A stretch of 33,200 bases of DNA from contig PMOK01000008.1 in the NCBI GenBank assembly GCA_003162425.1, positions 1-33,200 of the forward strand, read 5' to 3'. Below, one piece after another: positions 8,611-17,785 of this stretch; within the stretch, counting starts at the first letter, position 1; each line of letters starts with the position of its first letter. Source of the DNA: Bryobacterales bacterium. Its GTDB lineage: Bacteria; Acidobacteriota; Terriglobia; Bryobacterales; Bryobacteraceae. The translations under genes were made by a program, and so were the position numbers. Under the pieces are notes generated by a model that was not told the DNA's origin, ran no database searches, and saw only the letters and a program-made list of their open reading frames with translations.

Positions 8611-9615
8611 CTAGGTGCCCGGCGAAACTAGCTCGCCACGCGCGGCGGGCGAGACCATCTCCAGGTCAGACTGGATCATTTCGCTGATTAGCCCTTTGAA
8701 GCCCACGCCGGGCTTCCAGCCCAGCATGCGGTGCGCCTTGGAAGCATCACCGATCAACAGATCCACCTCGGCGGGCCGATAAACAACTTCATCGCGTTTC
8801 ACGAAGTCGCGATAGTCGAGGCCTACCTGAGCGAATGCAAACTCGCAAAACTCCCGTACGCTATGCGTCTCGCCGGTGGCGATGACATAGTCATCCGGGG
8901 TTGGCTGCTGCAACATTAGATGCATCGCCTGAACGTAGTCCCGGGCATGTCCCCAGTCCCGCTTCGCTTCCAGATTGCCCAGAGCCAACTCGGAAGCAAG
9001 ACCGGTTTTGATCCTTGCCACCCCATGCGTTATTTTCCTGGTGACGAACTCGTAGCCCCGCCGCGGGCTCTCATGGTTGAACAGAATGCCGTTACAACAG
9101 AACATGCCGTACGCCTCGCGATAGTTAATGGTCAATTGAAACCCTGCGACCTTGCTGATGCCGTACGGACTCCTGGGGTGGAATGGCGTATCTTCCTTTT
9201 GCGGGACGGCTTGCGCTTTGCCGAACATTTCGCTAGATCCCGCGAAATAAAATCTACACTTCGGCTGCACTTCCCGTAATGCAGCCAATACGTAATGGGT
9301 CCCGTTGATGTTGGTCTGCATCGTGGAAAAGCCGTCAACGAAGCTTTCCGCCACGAAGCTCTGCGCGGCCAGATGATAGCATTCGTCGAATTCGTGCTTA
9401 CTCAAGACGTGGAAGATGCTGGCGTAGCTATCCAAGTTGGCAGCGTGAATGTGTATCCGGGACAAAACCGACCGCAAGCGGCTGAGCCGATGTTCTGGCT
9501 GCTCGAGGGCCACCCGCCGGACCAGACCATGGACTTCATATCCAAGGTCCAGCAGATGTTCAGTCAAATAACTTCCGTCCTGGCCCGTGATTCCTGTAAT
9601 AAGCGCCTTTTTCAT
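8611..9615 (-). CDS. gmd: GDP-mannose 4,6-dehydratase
   Basis: This 334-residue SDR converts GDP-D-mannose to GDP-4-keto-6-deoxymannose, the branch point to GDP-fucose, GDP-rhamnose, GDP-perosamine and others. The N-terminus KALITGITGQDGSYLTEHLL is the family signature. SSEMFG and the YxxxK in SPYGISKVAG give the catalytic residues. NHESPRRG with FVTRKI and RDWGHARDYV are hallmark Gmd strings. I use the ATG at 9615 because translation then begins two residues before the Rossmann strand; the longer form would use TTG at 9648. The spacer upstream (90 bp) is one of the few non-overlapping junctions in this run. No obvious Fcl or Rmd reductase is in the window, so the next step depends on the adjacent SDR or on a gene elsewhere. 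Confidence 0.95.
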   Translation of the reverse strand: MKKALITGITGQDGSYLTEHLLDLGYEVHGLVRRVALEQPEHRLSRLRSVLSRIHIHAANLDSYASIFHVLSKHEFDECYHLAAQSFVAESFVDGFSTMQTNINGTHYVLAALREVQPKCRFYFAGSSEMFGKAQAVPQKEDTPFHPRSPYGISKVAGFQLTINYREAYGMFCCNGILFNHESPRRGYEFVTRKITHGVARIKTGLASELALGNLEAKRDWGHARDYVQAMHLMLQQPTPDDYVIATGETHSVREFCEFAFAQVGLDYRDFVKRDEVVYRPAEVDLLIGDASKAHRMLGWKPGVGFKGLISEMIQSDLEMVSPAARGELVSPGT

Positions 9616-9705
9616 AGCTTTTAAATTGTCCTTAATTGTGTCGATCAATAGGCTAACTTGTAGTTCGGCAATCTTGGTGCATTCCTTTACTCAAGTTGCC
9701 CGCCC

Positions 9706-10857
9706 TTAAGCGGTTTCAGAGGGTTGGCCGCTGTTGCCCCGAACACTGGCATGCTCTGGCAGCAGCCGCTCATAGACCCGCATCGTTTCGGCGGCCGTGA
9801 CATCCCAGGAATGGCATTCCGCCGTGCGCCGGCCAGCGTGGCCAATTCTCTCCGCCAGCGCCGGATCCTCGGCCACTGCCCGCATCTTCTCAGCCAGTTC
9901 GGCGGAGTCATTGTAATCGTCCAAAAGAAAACCGTTTACACCGTGCTGGATCAGTTCCGCGGCACCCGCTTCGCGGCTCACGATCACGGGTAACGCGGAC
10001 GCCATTGCTTCCGTCACCACCAGCGCGAAGGAATCGTAATGCGTCGGCAGCAAAAGAGCATCCGCCGCGGCGTAATATCGCTCCACCTGCCCTGTTGATC
10101 CGAGGAAGATCACACGCTCCTCTATTCTCAGGGCTGAAGCGATAGCAAGGTAAGATCCCTCGGCGCTACGCGAAACAAACAGTAGTTTGCCAGACTGCAG
10201 TTTCGAAAGCGCTTCCAAGCATTGGCGCGCTCCCTTGCGCAGGTCCCCGACGAAGAGGTATGTCATTTCATGCTCGCCCAAGCCGATTTCGGCACGCACC
10301 AGGTTCCGCAGTGGATTTTGCCGCGCGGGAATGAAGCTTTTCGAATCCACTCCATGATAAACAACGGTTATGGGCGCTCTCGACCCATAAAGCTCGCGGA
10401 TGTCGTTGCTGATACGTTTTGAAACAGCGATCAATTGAACATTGCGTGCAGTTCGATAAAAGACATATTCAAGCCCGCTAAGTGTGGTTCCGGAGACCCA
10501 TTCCCGAAAGGTCAGTCTCCCGGCCGCTTGCCGCAACGCCCGGTGCCACGCCCGGTTCGCGATGTGAGCCGTAAACACGTTCCCTCGAAGTCCGCATAGG
10601 CCTTGATTGTGGATAATGTCGAACTCTCCTCGAACGTGTAAGGTGGCTTGGACCGCGAAACTCAGTATGCTTCCAAGCGCACTAGTTCGCCACGCTGGCA
10701 CATGGTGAAAGTGAATTCTAGAATTCCCCTCGGCTTCGATATGGTTGGCGAACACGTGAACTTCGTTGTCTTCGGCGAACCGGGTGGCCAGCTCAACCAC
10801 GTACCGGCTGTGCCCTTCCCGGCGCCTATAATCATGCACGACAAAAGCGATTTTCAC
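9706..10857 (-). CDS. GT4 family glycosyltransferase
   Basis: A 383-residue GT-B enzyme. The N-terminus KIAFVVHDYRRREGHSRYV is typical for GT4 acceptor domains. The C-terminal domain has VGDLRKGA and FLGSTGQVERYYAAADALLLPTHYDSFALVVTEAM. The first Glu of the EX7E donor motif is replaced by Asp (DSFALVVTE), which the family tolerates. The start is GTG at 10857, fused to the upstream gene's stop as GTGA. Donor and acceptor sugars cannot be read from sequence. Confidence 0.88.
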   Translation of the reverse strand: MKIAFVVHDYRRREGHSRYVVELATRFAEDNEVHVFANHIEAEGNSRIHFHHVPAWRTSALGSILSFAVQATLHVRGEFDIIHNQGLCGLRGNVFTAHIANRAWHRALRQAAGRLTFREWVSGTTLSGLEYVFYRTARNVQLIAVSKRISNDIRELYGSRAPITVVYHGVDSKSFIPARQNPLRNLVRAEIGLGEHEMTYLFVGDLRKGARQCLEALSKLQSGKLLFVSRSAEGSYLAIASALRIEERVIFLGSTGQVERYYAAADALLLPTHYDSFALVVTEAMASALPVIVSREAGAAELIQHGVNGFLLDDYNDSAELAEKMRAVAEDPALAERIGHAGRRTAECHSWDVTAAETMRVYERLLPEHASVRGNSGQPSETA

Positions 10858-12041
10858 GCCGTTTCCTGCGCCACGCCGCGCCCGTCCCGCATGGTCTCTT
10901 CGAAGACCGACGCGAGATCGGAGAAGGCCTTTTTACGATTCCATTCGCGCTTGATGTATTCCCGGCCCAGTAACGCTTGCTTTCGGGCCTCGTCCCGATT
11001 GGCCGCGATCCACAGGAATTCATTGCACATCGCTTCTGGATCGCGCCGCGGAGTGAGGCGGGCGTATCCCCCCAATTGGACCAGCATGCCGCCTACCGCT
11101 GTACATACCACTGGCGTTCCACAGGCCAGCGCCTCCAACGTGGAATATGCTGCCCCCTCCGCCAGCGAAGCCAGCGCCATCACATCCGCGCTGCGGAAGT
11201 AATCCATAACTTCGGTGACCGGGTGAGCGGCGGGCCGCCCGAGTACCCACTGATCAGCATCTTCCAGCTGAAGTTCCCGCGCCAATTTCAGAAAATCTTT
11301 GTAGCCGCCTCCCAGGTTGATTACCACCGCATCTAGTCCCTTCCGCCGCGCTAGCGCAGTGGCGCGCAGCACGGTTTCCGGATCCTTCTCGTGACTGATC
11401 CGGCTGGAGAGAAAGATGATGAACTTGTCGAGCGGCAGATCGCGTTTTCGTCTCAGTGCGACGCGTTCCTGGTCGTTGGCGGGGCGGAACGCTTCTGTAT
11501 CCACCCCGTAATAGAGTCCCACCTCGCTGCGGGAACAATATCGGGCGGCAATGTCCCGAAGGTATGGCCCCATCGCCAGGCATCGCGTGGCCAGCTTGCC
11601 GTTGCATGTCATTAGGAACCGGATTACGGATTCACCTAGCCAGGCTTTCAGTGGCCCGATTTGATGACGTTCCCTACGGCAGCGGAAATATTCCAAGGGC
11701 GCAATACCCATATAGGCAATCACGGGCGTGTTGGTTAGGGCGCCAACCAGCGTTCCGTTAAAGGCTCCCCTCAGAAATTCCTGGCAGAGAATGAGATCGA
11801 ATTTCCGCGCATGTCTTAGGAGATAGAAAAAGGATGAAATCTGGAAGCGCAGCCTGCCCCCCAGGATCACGTCCACGTGTAGCTGCGCGCCGCTGGCGTT
11901 CACGCGATCCTTCAAGCCGCTCTCCTGGTAGGTCCTGGCAGGCACAGCCATCGTCAAGCTGCAGATCTCACTCAAACCCGTGACGAAACGGATGTCGGTA
12001 TAACCTTCCACGAAGAACAAAACTTTAGGGAGAGCGTTCAT
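10854..12041 (-). CDS. GT4 family glycosyltransferase
   Basis: A 395-residue GT-B glycosyltransferase. I start it at the ATG at 12041 (MNALPKVLFFVEGYTDIRF), which overlaps the previous stop as ATGA; the further 61 residues of open frame upstream lie in a neighbouring gene. A short hydrophobic, membrane-facing stretch (RFQISSFFYLLRHA) suggests peripheral membrane attachment. The C-terminal domain has FLSSRISHEKDPETVLRA (phosphate/donor region) and the EX7E motif in LAEGAAYSTLEALACGTPVV. It is one of a tightly coupled block of sugar transferases, implying coordinated stoichiometry. Confidence 0.9.
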   Translation of the reverse strand: MNALPKVLFFVEGYTDIRFVTGLSEICSLTMAVPARTYQESGLKDRVNASGAQLHVDVILGGRLRFQISSFFYLLRHARKFDLILCQEFLRGAFNGTLVGALTNTPVIAYMGIAPLEYFRCRRERHQIGPLKAWLGESVIRFLMTCNGKLATRCLAMGPYLRDIAARYCSRSEVGLYYGVDTEAFRPANDQERVALRRKRDLPLDKFIIFLSSRISHEKDPETVLRATALARRKGLDAVVINLGGGYKDFLKLARELQLEDADQWVLGRPAAHPVTEVMDYFRSADVMALASLAEGAAYSTLEALACGTPVVCTAVGGMLVQLGGYARLTPRRDPEAMCNEFLWIAANRDEARKQALLGREYIKREWNRKKAFSDLASVFEETMRDGRGVAQETA

Positions 12042-13255
12042 CTGCCTTCCAATATGTTCTGATAAACTAACACCGTTTGCCGGGCGTTCTCGGCCCACGA
12101 AAAGCGCGCTGAATGAGTGCGCCCCTGCTGACGCCGGATTTCCCAAGCGTCCAGCGAGCGAGTCCTCTCCATCAGCAGGCCAGCCACGGTCCTCTCCCAA
12201 GATTCCACTTCTCCGACGGAACAATAGGATGCAGCGGTTCCGCCCACTTCCCGGAGCACCGGCAGATCACTCGCGACTACCGGACATCCGCAAGCCATGG
12301 CTTCTATCAGAGGAAGGCCGAACCCTTCTGCTTCAGCCGTGTGCAACAGCAACGTGGCGCGCCTGTACACGGCCGCTAACAACTCTCTTTTCAGGAAAGG
12401 TAGGTTCAAGACGGCATGTTCGACGCCGAGTTCACCCGCCAGCCGAAGCTGTTCGGGCGTAAAGCCTCCCACCCGCACCAGTCGTATTCCGGCGACGTTT
12501 CTATGGACGGCGGCGAAGACTCGCAACAAGACATCCAGACGTTTGCGGGGTAACGTGTTTCCAACGCTGAGTAGCCAAGGTGTGTCGACTCCCGGGACCG
12601 GCATGAGCTCCGCTGCTTTTTGATCCCAGAAGGAATTCGGTGACGGCGAGTACAACGGATGCACACCATTCGGGATAACGTTGATCCGTTCCGGCGGGAA
12701 CAGCCCGTAACGCAAAATCTCGTTACGAGTGGCGTTACTCACGGCGATCACGTGCGCCGCTTGCCGAAAGCCTTCCAGAATTCGCCGCGTCATTGCGCGA
12801 AACCAGCGCGGCCGCTTTTCCCGCTCCGGATCTAATAGGCAACGGAACGTATCCAGGTCATGGCAGGTGACCACAGTCCGGTGCGACGGCAGCCCGCGAA
12901 GGAGCTGCCCGTAGCTATGGTCGACCAGGTGGAATAAATCGTATTGGCTCTGCCTTTCACCAAGCCACGCGGGATAGTCGGAGAGCCGATTGATCAAACG
13001 ATCGGCATTTTGGGCCACCTTCATGGGGAGAAAGGGAATATATTGAAAGCGTTTGCGCAGCCGCGGAACCAACTGCGTCGCGGTCACGCTCTCGTAGCAG
13101 TACTCGGACAGGTGACGCCATAACATATCGCCGACCAGATCCATGCTCGGCCATTGCTCTTCCCGAAAATCACAAAGCACGGCCACTCGAATGGCCTGCT
13201 CGCCGGCGATTAAAGCCCCGGGGCGTCTCATCGCTGATGGCACTGCCCTTGTCAT
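12038..13255 (-). CDS. GT4 family glycosyltransferase
   Basis: A 405-residue GT-B glycosyltransferase. HLVDHSYGQLLRGL and TVVTCHDLDTFR in the N-terminal half, then HVIAVSNATRNEILRYG, VIPNGV, LLSVGNTLPRKRLDVLL and EAEGFGLPLIEAMACGCPVV make this a textbook GT4 with an intact EX7E. The GNTLPRKR loop resembles mannosyltransferases of the MtfB/WbdB type, but this does not fix the donor. The ATG at 13255 overlaps the methyltransferase stop (ATGA). Confidence 0.92.
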   Translation of the reverse strand: MTRAVPSAMRRPGALIAGEQAIRVAVLCDFREEQWPSMDLVGDMLWRHLSEYCYESVTATQLVPRLRKRFQYIPFLPMKVAQNADRLINRLSDYPAWLGERQSQYDLFHLVDHSYGQLLRGLPSHRTVVTCHDLDTFRCLLDPEREKRPRWFRAMTRRILEGFRQAAHVIAVSNATRNEILRYGLFPPERINVIPNGVHPLYSPSPNSFWDQKAAELMPVPGVDTPWLLSVGNTLPRKRLDVLLRVFAAVHRNVAGIRLVRVGGFTPEQLRLAGELGVEHAVLNLPFLKRELLAAVYRRATLLLHTAEAEGFGLPLIEAMACGCPVVASDLPVLREVGGTAASYCSVGEVESWERTVAGLLMERTRSLDAWEIRRQQGRTHSARFSWAENARQTVLVYQNILEGR

Positions 13256-14112
13256 AAGCCCAGCACCAAGGACATCGAGAAGCAAAGCCTCGCCTTAATC
13301 GCAAGCGGGAACTTCTGCATCGAGCGCTCCAAGGAATGGCACAACCGGCACGTCAGGGTCGGGCCAAGCTTTGAAATACCAGCGTGTCCGGTAATGAAAG
13401 GGGTACCCCACAACGAAAGCCGTTCCACGGTCAGTCCCGCGCGGTCTGCCAGATCCAGCATCTCTTCGGGCGTGATAAGGAACAGGTGCCCATCCGCATC
13501 CGGCTTGAATTCCTGGCTTTCGAGTGCAGTGAAATCCTGAATCATGGAGTGTGTGGGAAGCGTGTTCCGGAAATACGAGCCGTTCGGCGTGGTCAGCAGG
13601 ATGTGGCCACCCGGCGCAACAAAGCGCTTCAGTTGTTTGAGGAAGTCCACGGTGTGAGCCACGTGCTCGACGATCTCGCAAGCAATCACTAAGTCGTGCA
13701 GGCCAACCACCGCCGGATCCAACTCAAACAAGTTTCCAGGCAGGAGCCGTATGTTCGATGCATTATGAAAGTGACCAACCGCATTCTCCAGGTTTTCCTT
13801 CCGCAGATCGTTGGCGGCTACTTGGCACCCTTGCGTCGCAAGGCTGGCGCACAAGGCGGCGTCGCCGGCCGCGATCTCCAAGACGGACTTGGGCTGAAGG
13901 GCCATGGCGTCCGCTAATGCAATCAAGGCTCTCATCCTTCCATAGGCTGAATAGGATGGCGGCCAGCCAGAGCCGTAGTTCCAGCCCCACGAATCGCTGC
14001 TCTCGGCCGATTCCTTCAACGGTCGAACAGCGTGCAAGCCGGAATGGCAGACGCTGCGGAACAGACCATACTCGGGCAGTCTGGCATGCGCCAATCTTTC
14101 TCGGGAGGTCAT
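13252..14112 (-). CDS. Class I SAM-dependent methyltransferase
   Basis: A 286-residue protein with a Rossmann methyltransferase core: motif I VLEIAAGDAAL, motif II region VAANDLRKENLENA, motif IV DLVIACEIVEHV, and the post-IV segment FVAPGGHILLTTPNG. The N-terminal 60 or so residues and the C-terminal 80 or so residues flank the core and may bind the sugar or lipid acceptor. The start is the ATG at 14112 in an ATGA overlap, four codons inside the longest frame. Its position between two GT4 genes with 4-bp overlaps implies it methylates a residue of the EPS repeat unit. It is unrelated in sequence to the two FkbM enzymes. Confidence 0.88.
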   Translation of the reverse strand: MTSRERLAHARLPEYGLFRSVCHSGLHAVRPLKESAESSDSWGWNYGSGWPPSYSAYGRMRALIALADAMALQPKSVLEIAAGDAALCASLATQGCQVAANDLRKENLENAVGHFHNASNIRLLPGNLFELDPAVVGLHDLVIACEIVEHVAHTVDFLKQLKRFVAPGGHILLTTPNGSYFRNTLPTHSMIQDFTALESQEFKPDADGHLFLITPEEMLDLADRAGLTVERLSLWGTPFITGHAGISKLGPTLTCRLCHSLERSMQKFPLAIKARLCFSMSLVLGL

Positions 14113-15335
14113 ATCCGTGCGCAAGGATCGCTCACTGCCTCCCTGCTAACATGGCCGGGTTGGTCAGCAAGGATCGGCTCGAGTTGAGCCAGGTGACGCT
14201 GGAGTGAGAACTTCCGTGACATTTCCCAAGCCCCCTGACAAAGCCTCTGATAGTGGACCGGATCGGCCAAAGCGCGCACAATTGCTCCTGCCAAGCCGTC
14301 CGGCGAGGGCGGATCGCCGGGAGCCAGTTCGCCTGTCACGCCCGGAATCAACCAATCTGGAATGCCACCGACAGCGTAGCCAGCGGCGGGGACTCCCTGA
14401 CATCCTGCTTCCACGCCAACCATCCCGAAGGGCTCCGGCCATAAGCTCGGTATCACCAACAGATCGGCCTCGCGCAACAATTCCAGCTTCTCGGCGTTGC
14501 CAACCCAACCGGTGCAGCGCAGCGACACGCCGAGGGCCGCTGCCAAATCTTGCATTCGCGCAAGCTCCGGCCCATCACCGGCTACCGTCAATGTAAGAGC
14601 ACGTCCGTCCTGGCCCGCCAACGCCAACGCCTTTACCAAATTATTGCCTCCCTTGATATCCGTGAGGCGTCCGATGAACAAAATCCGTCCCTCCGGATTC
14701 CTCGTTGGCGCTCCATCTGGCAGCGTCCCGTTGGCAGCGGGGAGCGGCACCACATCGATCTGGTCCGGCCGGAGCCCATGATTCTGGAATTCACGGGCCA
14801 TGTGCGTGCTGGCCACGAGCACTTTTGTGTACTTCGGTAGACGGGAATTGATCTGCGTCTGCCGCCGATACATCTTCCACATCGTAAGAGGATTCAAGCC
14901 ACCGCATCGGCGCGGATAATAGAGCGCCAGACAACCTGGTCCAAACCGGCGCGCGCACGGACGAACCGTCGGGAAACTATTGCATTTCCGGCCAGACACG
15001 CAGGTTCCGAAGTAATTGTGCGCATACAGCGCCACCGGATAAGTATCCAGCAGAATGCCTTCCAGTTCGCCATCTTCCAGACCCTGTGAATAGACTATTT
15101 CCGGCCGCCATCGAGCGATAGACGCGAGTGCGTAGTCGCGAGACCTTTCGGACCAGCACCAGGTCGCTAGCGCCGCCCCCGGTGGATCAATTACTTCGCC
15201 GGCTTCCGGCAACGGTATTTCGTACAACAGCCCGATCTCGTGACCGTGATTCAGCAGACCTGGGATCACAACCTGAAGGTAGCGTTCAACTCCTCCGATG
15301 AGGTTGCGGTAGCTAGTGGCGATCAGGATGCGCAT
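14109..15335 (-). CDS. GT4 family glycosyltransferase
   Basis: A 408-residue GT-B glycosyltransferase starting at ATG 15335 (MRILIATSYRNLIGGVERYL). The 107-residue upstream extension in the same frame is read-through of the neighbouring gene's region and is rejected. The N-terminal domain holds a Cys cluster (FGTCVSGRKC, CARRFGPGCLALYYPRRCGG). Such Cys-rich inserts occur in a subgroup of GT4 enzymes and may bind metal. The C-terminal half has FIGRLTDIKGGNNLVKAL and EX7E in WPEPFGMVGVEAGCQGVP. It overlaps the upstream GT gene by 13 bp. Confidence 0.9.
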   Translation of the reverse strand: MRILIATSYRNLIGGVERYLQVVIPGLLNHGHEIGLLYEIPLPEAGEVIDPPGAALATWCWSERSRDYALASIARWRPEIVYSQGLEDGELEGILLDTYPVALYAHNYFGTCVSGRKCNSFPTVRPCARRFGPGCLALYYPRRCGGLNPLTMWKMYRRQTQINSRLPKYTKVLVASTHMAREFQNHGLRPDQIDVVPLPAANGTLPDGAPTRNPEGRILFIGRLTDIKGGNNLVKALALAGQDGRALTLTVAGDGPELARMQDLAAALGVSLRCTGWVGNAEKLELLREADLLVIPSLWPEPFGMVGVEAGCQGVPAAGYAVGGIPDWLIPGVTGELAPGDPPSPDGLAGAIVRALADPVHYQRLCQGAWEMSRKFSLQRHLAQLEPILADQPGHVSREAVSDPCARI

Positions 15336-16567
15336 ACCAATCGATCGGTGGTGTGCTCCGGCTTTCGCAGTGCCTCGATTGTGTGCGAAATATCGAAACG
15401 CTCCTGGTACAGCTTCCGCGCGGCGTTTCCAACGCGGCTGCGTTCGCTTGGATTTGCGGTAAGCTCCGCCAGCAACCGCGACATCGCATTCACGTCCGGC
15501 GCAGGCGCTAGGGCGAGCGCCCCTGTATCCTTCCAGAAGGCCTCCGCCAGAGCACCCATGTTCGTCACGACCGGTTTTCCATGGCTCAACCCCACCATGA
15601 CACTGGTTCGCCGGCTGCTGACGCCATCCGGGTAGGGCTGGAGCAGTACGTCGCACGCGGCCACGTGGCAGGAAAGATCTGCGGCGTCCAGAGTTCCCGC
15701 GGCATGAACCTGCGCCCCAAGACGCGGGATCTTTCGTACGATTGCTTCTCGGAATTCCTGGCTGCCCTTACCCATCAGGAGGACAGCCGGAGTGTTGGGA
15801 TCTCCGGCAAGCGCATTCAAGAGATTCTCCAGCATGTGAATGATTGGCCCTCCGTAGGTTCCTAAATGCCCGATCAAGGCGCCGCTGGCGGCGTATCGCT
15901 CGCGAATGGTCTGCACTCTCCCAGCATCGTCGATACAGGGGATGCTGCTGGGCACAGGGAGCCATTGAAATGGGATAGGCCGTCCAAAGGCGTAAGGCCG
16001 CAACTTTTTTTCCCAAGCAGGTATCGACATCCAAACTCGTGTTGCGGCCTGCAATAACAACACTGTCATGATCCGGTGAACTAGCGCGGCCGCGTTTTGG
16101 GGCAACGAACCTGAGCTGAAAGGCAAGTATGGTTCATGAACCATGATTTCCACCCGGTCGTGGTGCCGTAGTGCGCGGTTCCGAAGCCACCAGCAAAACG
16201 GAAGGTTCATGGACCGGTATCCGTAACCATGCGGAACCCATTGGACCAGAATGCACCGCGGAGTCGGAAATCGATCCAATTGCTTGCCAATCCTCGAAAG
16301 ATCTTGTGGACCAATATGGCCTAGATCAGAATGCACGGCCACGCCTTCGGATTGTCTTGAAACGGCATCGTAAGATGGGCACCAAACGTGGACCTCGTCG
16401 CCCTGAGCAGCCAGCCCCGATGCCACCAGCCACGTGTAGTCGCTCACTCCACCGACCTGCGGAGGATATTCGCTGGTAATGATGTGCCAGCATTGCCGCG
16501 AGGCCGGCTCATCATTCCCCCACGGGGGGAGACTCGCATGGAGTCCATTCTGCGGAGTGCTGTTCAT
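15323..16567 (-). CDS. GT4-like glycosyltransferase with altered donor motif
   Basis: A 414-residue GT-B fold protein. The N-terminus has WHIITSEYPPQVGGVSDYTWL, a classic GT4 opening, and the C-terminal half has LIGHLGTYGG and DVLLQPYPDGVSSRRTSVMVGLSHGKPVVTN. The canonical EX7E pair is missing: the equivalent segment reads DGVSSRRTSVMVGLSHG. This Gly/Ser/Arg-rich variant occurs in some GT-B enzymes and may reflect a different donor or reduced activity. ATG 16567 lies 6 bp after the upstream stop. It ends 13 bp inside the next gene. Confidence 0.83.
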   Translation of the reverse strand: MNSTPQNGLHASLPPWGNDEPASRQCWHIITSEYPPQVGGVSDYTWLVASGLAAQGDEVHVWCPSYDAVSRQSEGVAVHSDLGHIGPQDLSRIGKQLDRFPTPRCILVQWVPHGYGYRSMNLPFCWWLRNRALRHHDRVEIMVHEPYLPFSSGSLPQNAAALVHRIMTVLLLQAATRVWMSIPAWEKKLRPYAFGRPIPFQWLPVPSSIPCIDDAGRVQTIRERYAASGALIGHLGTYGGPIIHMLENLLNALAGDPNTPAVLLMGKGSQEFREAIVRKIPRLGAQVHAAGTLDAADLSCHVAACDVLLQPYPDGVSSRRTSVMVGLSHGKPVVTNMGALAEAFWKDTGALALAPAPDVNAMSRLLAELTANPSERSRVGNAARKLYQERFDISHTIEALRKPEHTTDRLVCAS

Positions 16568-16573
16568 CTCTAT

Positions 16574-17785
16574 TCAGCCGGTCGCGTGCAGTTCGCCGTC
16601 GCTCAAGGATGAAAACCACCCTGCTAAACAATCCAGTTGTCTGGGCCCACAGTACTCCTCGATTGTCGAACGCGCTTTCCGGCCCATCTCTGGCAATTCT
16701 TTACGGCAGCGTATGGCTGTCTCGAGAGCCGCGGCTAGAGCCTGCACATCCCCGGCAGCGACGATCCACCCTTCCTCGCCCGATCGAACACACTCCCCTG
16801 CTCCACACTGATCGGTAATGATAGCAGGCAGGCCGCAGGCCATCGCTTCGGGCAAAACAAAGCCGAACCCATCTTCGAGCGTAGGAAAGATGAAGATCTC
16901 TGACTCCTGGTAGGCACGCAGAGGATCTCCGGGCACACAACGAACTTCGAGGCCTTGCTTTTCACGGGCGAACAGGGCTGCACAATGGCGGTCTCCTGTT
17001 GCACCCACCACTTCGAGAGCAATATGCCGGGCTCCCAAGTCCCTGATCGCGCGAAGAAGATATACAAAACCTTTTCTGAGGTCCAGGCTGCCTACGTAGC
17101 ATATTCGTAGTGGGCCGTTCGGGGACGGTTTCTCGGCGGGCGGCCTGAATCGGTCCAAGTTTATGCTTGGTTGTATGACCTGGATTTTATGAGGCGGTAC
17201 ACCGAAATCTACCATGGAACGTTTGCTCCATTCCGAATAAACCCGAATGCAATCGGATACCTCATATTCCTCGGCGACCCGATCAGCCATGGCCTGGGTG
17301 GGATGACCGCTAAAGCGACTTCCGCACCAGCGAAGCGACTCTCGCTCACAAACCTGTTGAAAGTTGCTGATGTGACCATTCGGATTGTCAAGAACCGCAA
17401 AAACCTCATGTTGGCGAGCCCATCGCAGGCTTTCTAACCCGACCTGTGTCATGGAATAGCAAGCAAACGGTGGCCGCTGTTGAATTTGGCGGGCGGCCCA
17501 CTCGCCGAGTGCTCGGTCTCGCTTGAAGGTTAATTCGCCTTGTCTCCAACGTAGCCAGGAATACTTTCTTTTCCAGTCCGGGATTGCTTCCGGCGACTGC
17601 AGCCACAAGGCCTTTGGAACCCCGCCGGGCAGAGACCAAGGTTCGTGGTAACCAGGCCCCAGAGCGATCAGTTCATGGCCTCCATGCGCCAGAGCTGTAA
17701 TCGCCCAAGCCGCCGAATGGCCCAGCCCTCCGGTACCGGCGCGCGCGCCATAAATCACGGCCAATCGTGCATCGCTCGGTTTCAT
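16574..17785 (-). CDS. GT4 family glycosyltransferase
   Basis: A 403-residue GT-B glycosyltransferase. The start is ATG 17785 (MKPSDARLAVIYGARAGTGG), in an ATGA overlap with the GT-A-like gene. The C-terminal domain shows CYVGSLDLRKGFVYLLRAI, VVGATGDRHCA and the donor motif EDGFGFVLPEAMACGLPAI, in which the first acidic position is Asp. VYSEWSKRSMVDFGVPPHKIQVI is the usual inter-domain linker. One of the block of coupled transferases; donor not predictable. Confidence 0.9.
   Translation of the reverse strand: MKPSDARLAVIYGARAGTGGLGHSAAWAITALAHGGHELIALGPGYHEPWSLPGGVPKALWLQSPEAIPDWKRKYSWLRWRQGELTFKRDRALGEWAARQIQQRPPFACYSMTQVGLESLRWARQHEVFAVLDNPNGHISNFQQVCERESLRWCGSRFSGHPTQAMADRVAEEYEVSDCIRVYSEWSKRSMVDFGVPPHKIQVIQPSINLDRFRPPAEKPSPNGPLRICYVGSLDLRKGFVYLLRAIRDLGARHIALEVVGATGDRHCAALFAREKQGLEVRCVPGDPLRAYQESEIFIFPTLEDGFGFVLPEAMACGLPAIITDQCGAGECVRSGEEGWIVAAGDVQALAAALETAIRCRKELPEMGRKARSTIEEYCGPRQLDCLAGWFSSLSDGELHATG

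Noticed and set aside
10857..12224. Longer version of the GT4 gene starting at 12224
   Set aside because: The extra 61 residues lie within the neighbouring GT gene and have no family similarity; the ATGA junction at 12041 gives the natural start.
14109..15656. 515-codon version of the GT4 gene
   Set aside because: The first 107 residues overlap the upstream GT gene and are low in information; MRILIATSYRNLIGG at 15335 is a standard GT4 N-terminus.
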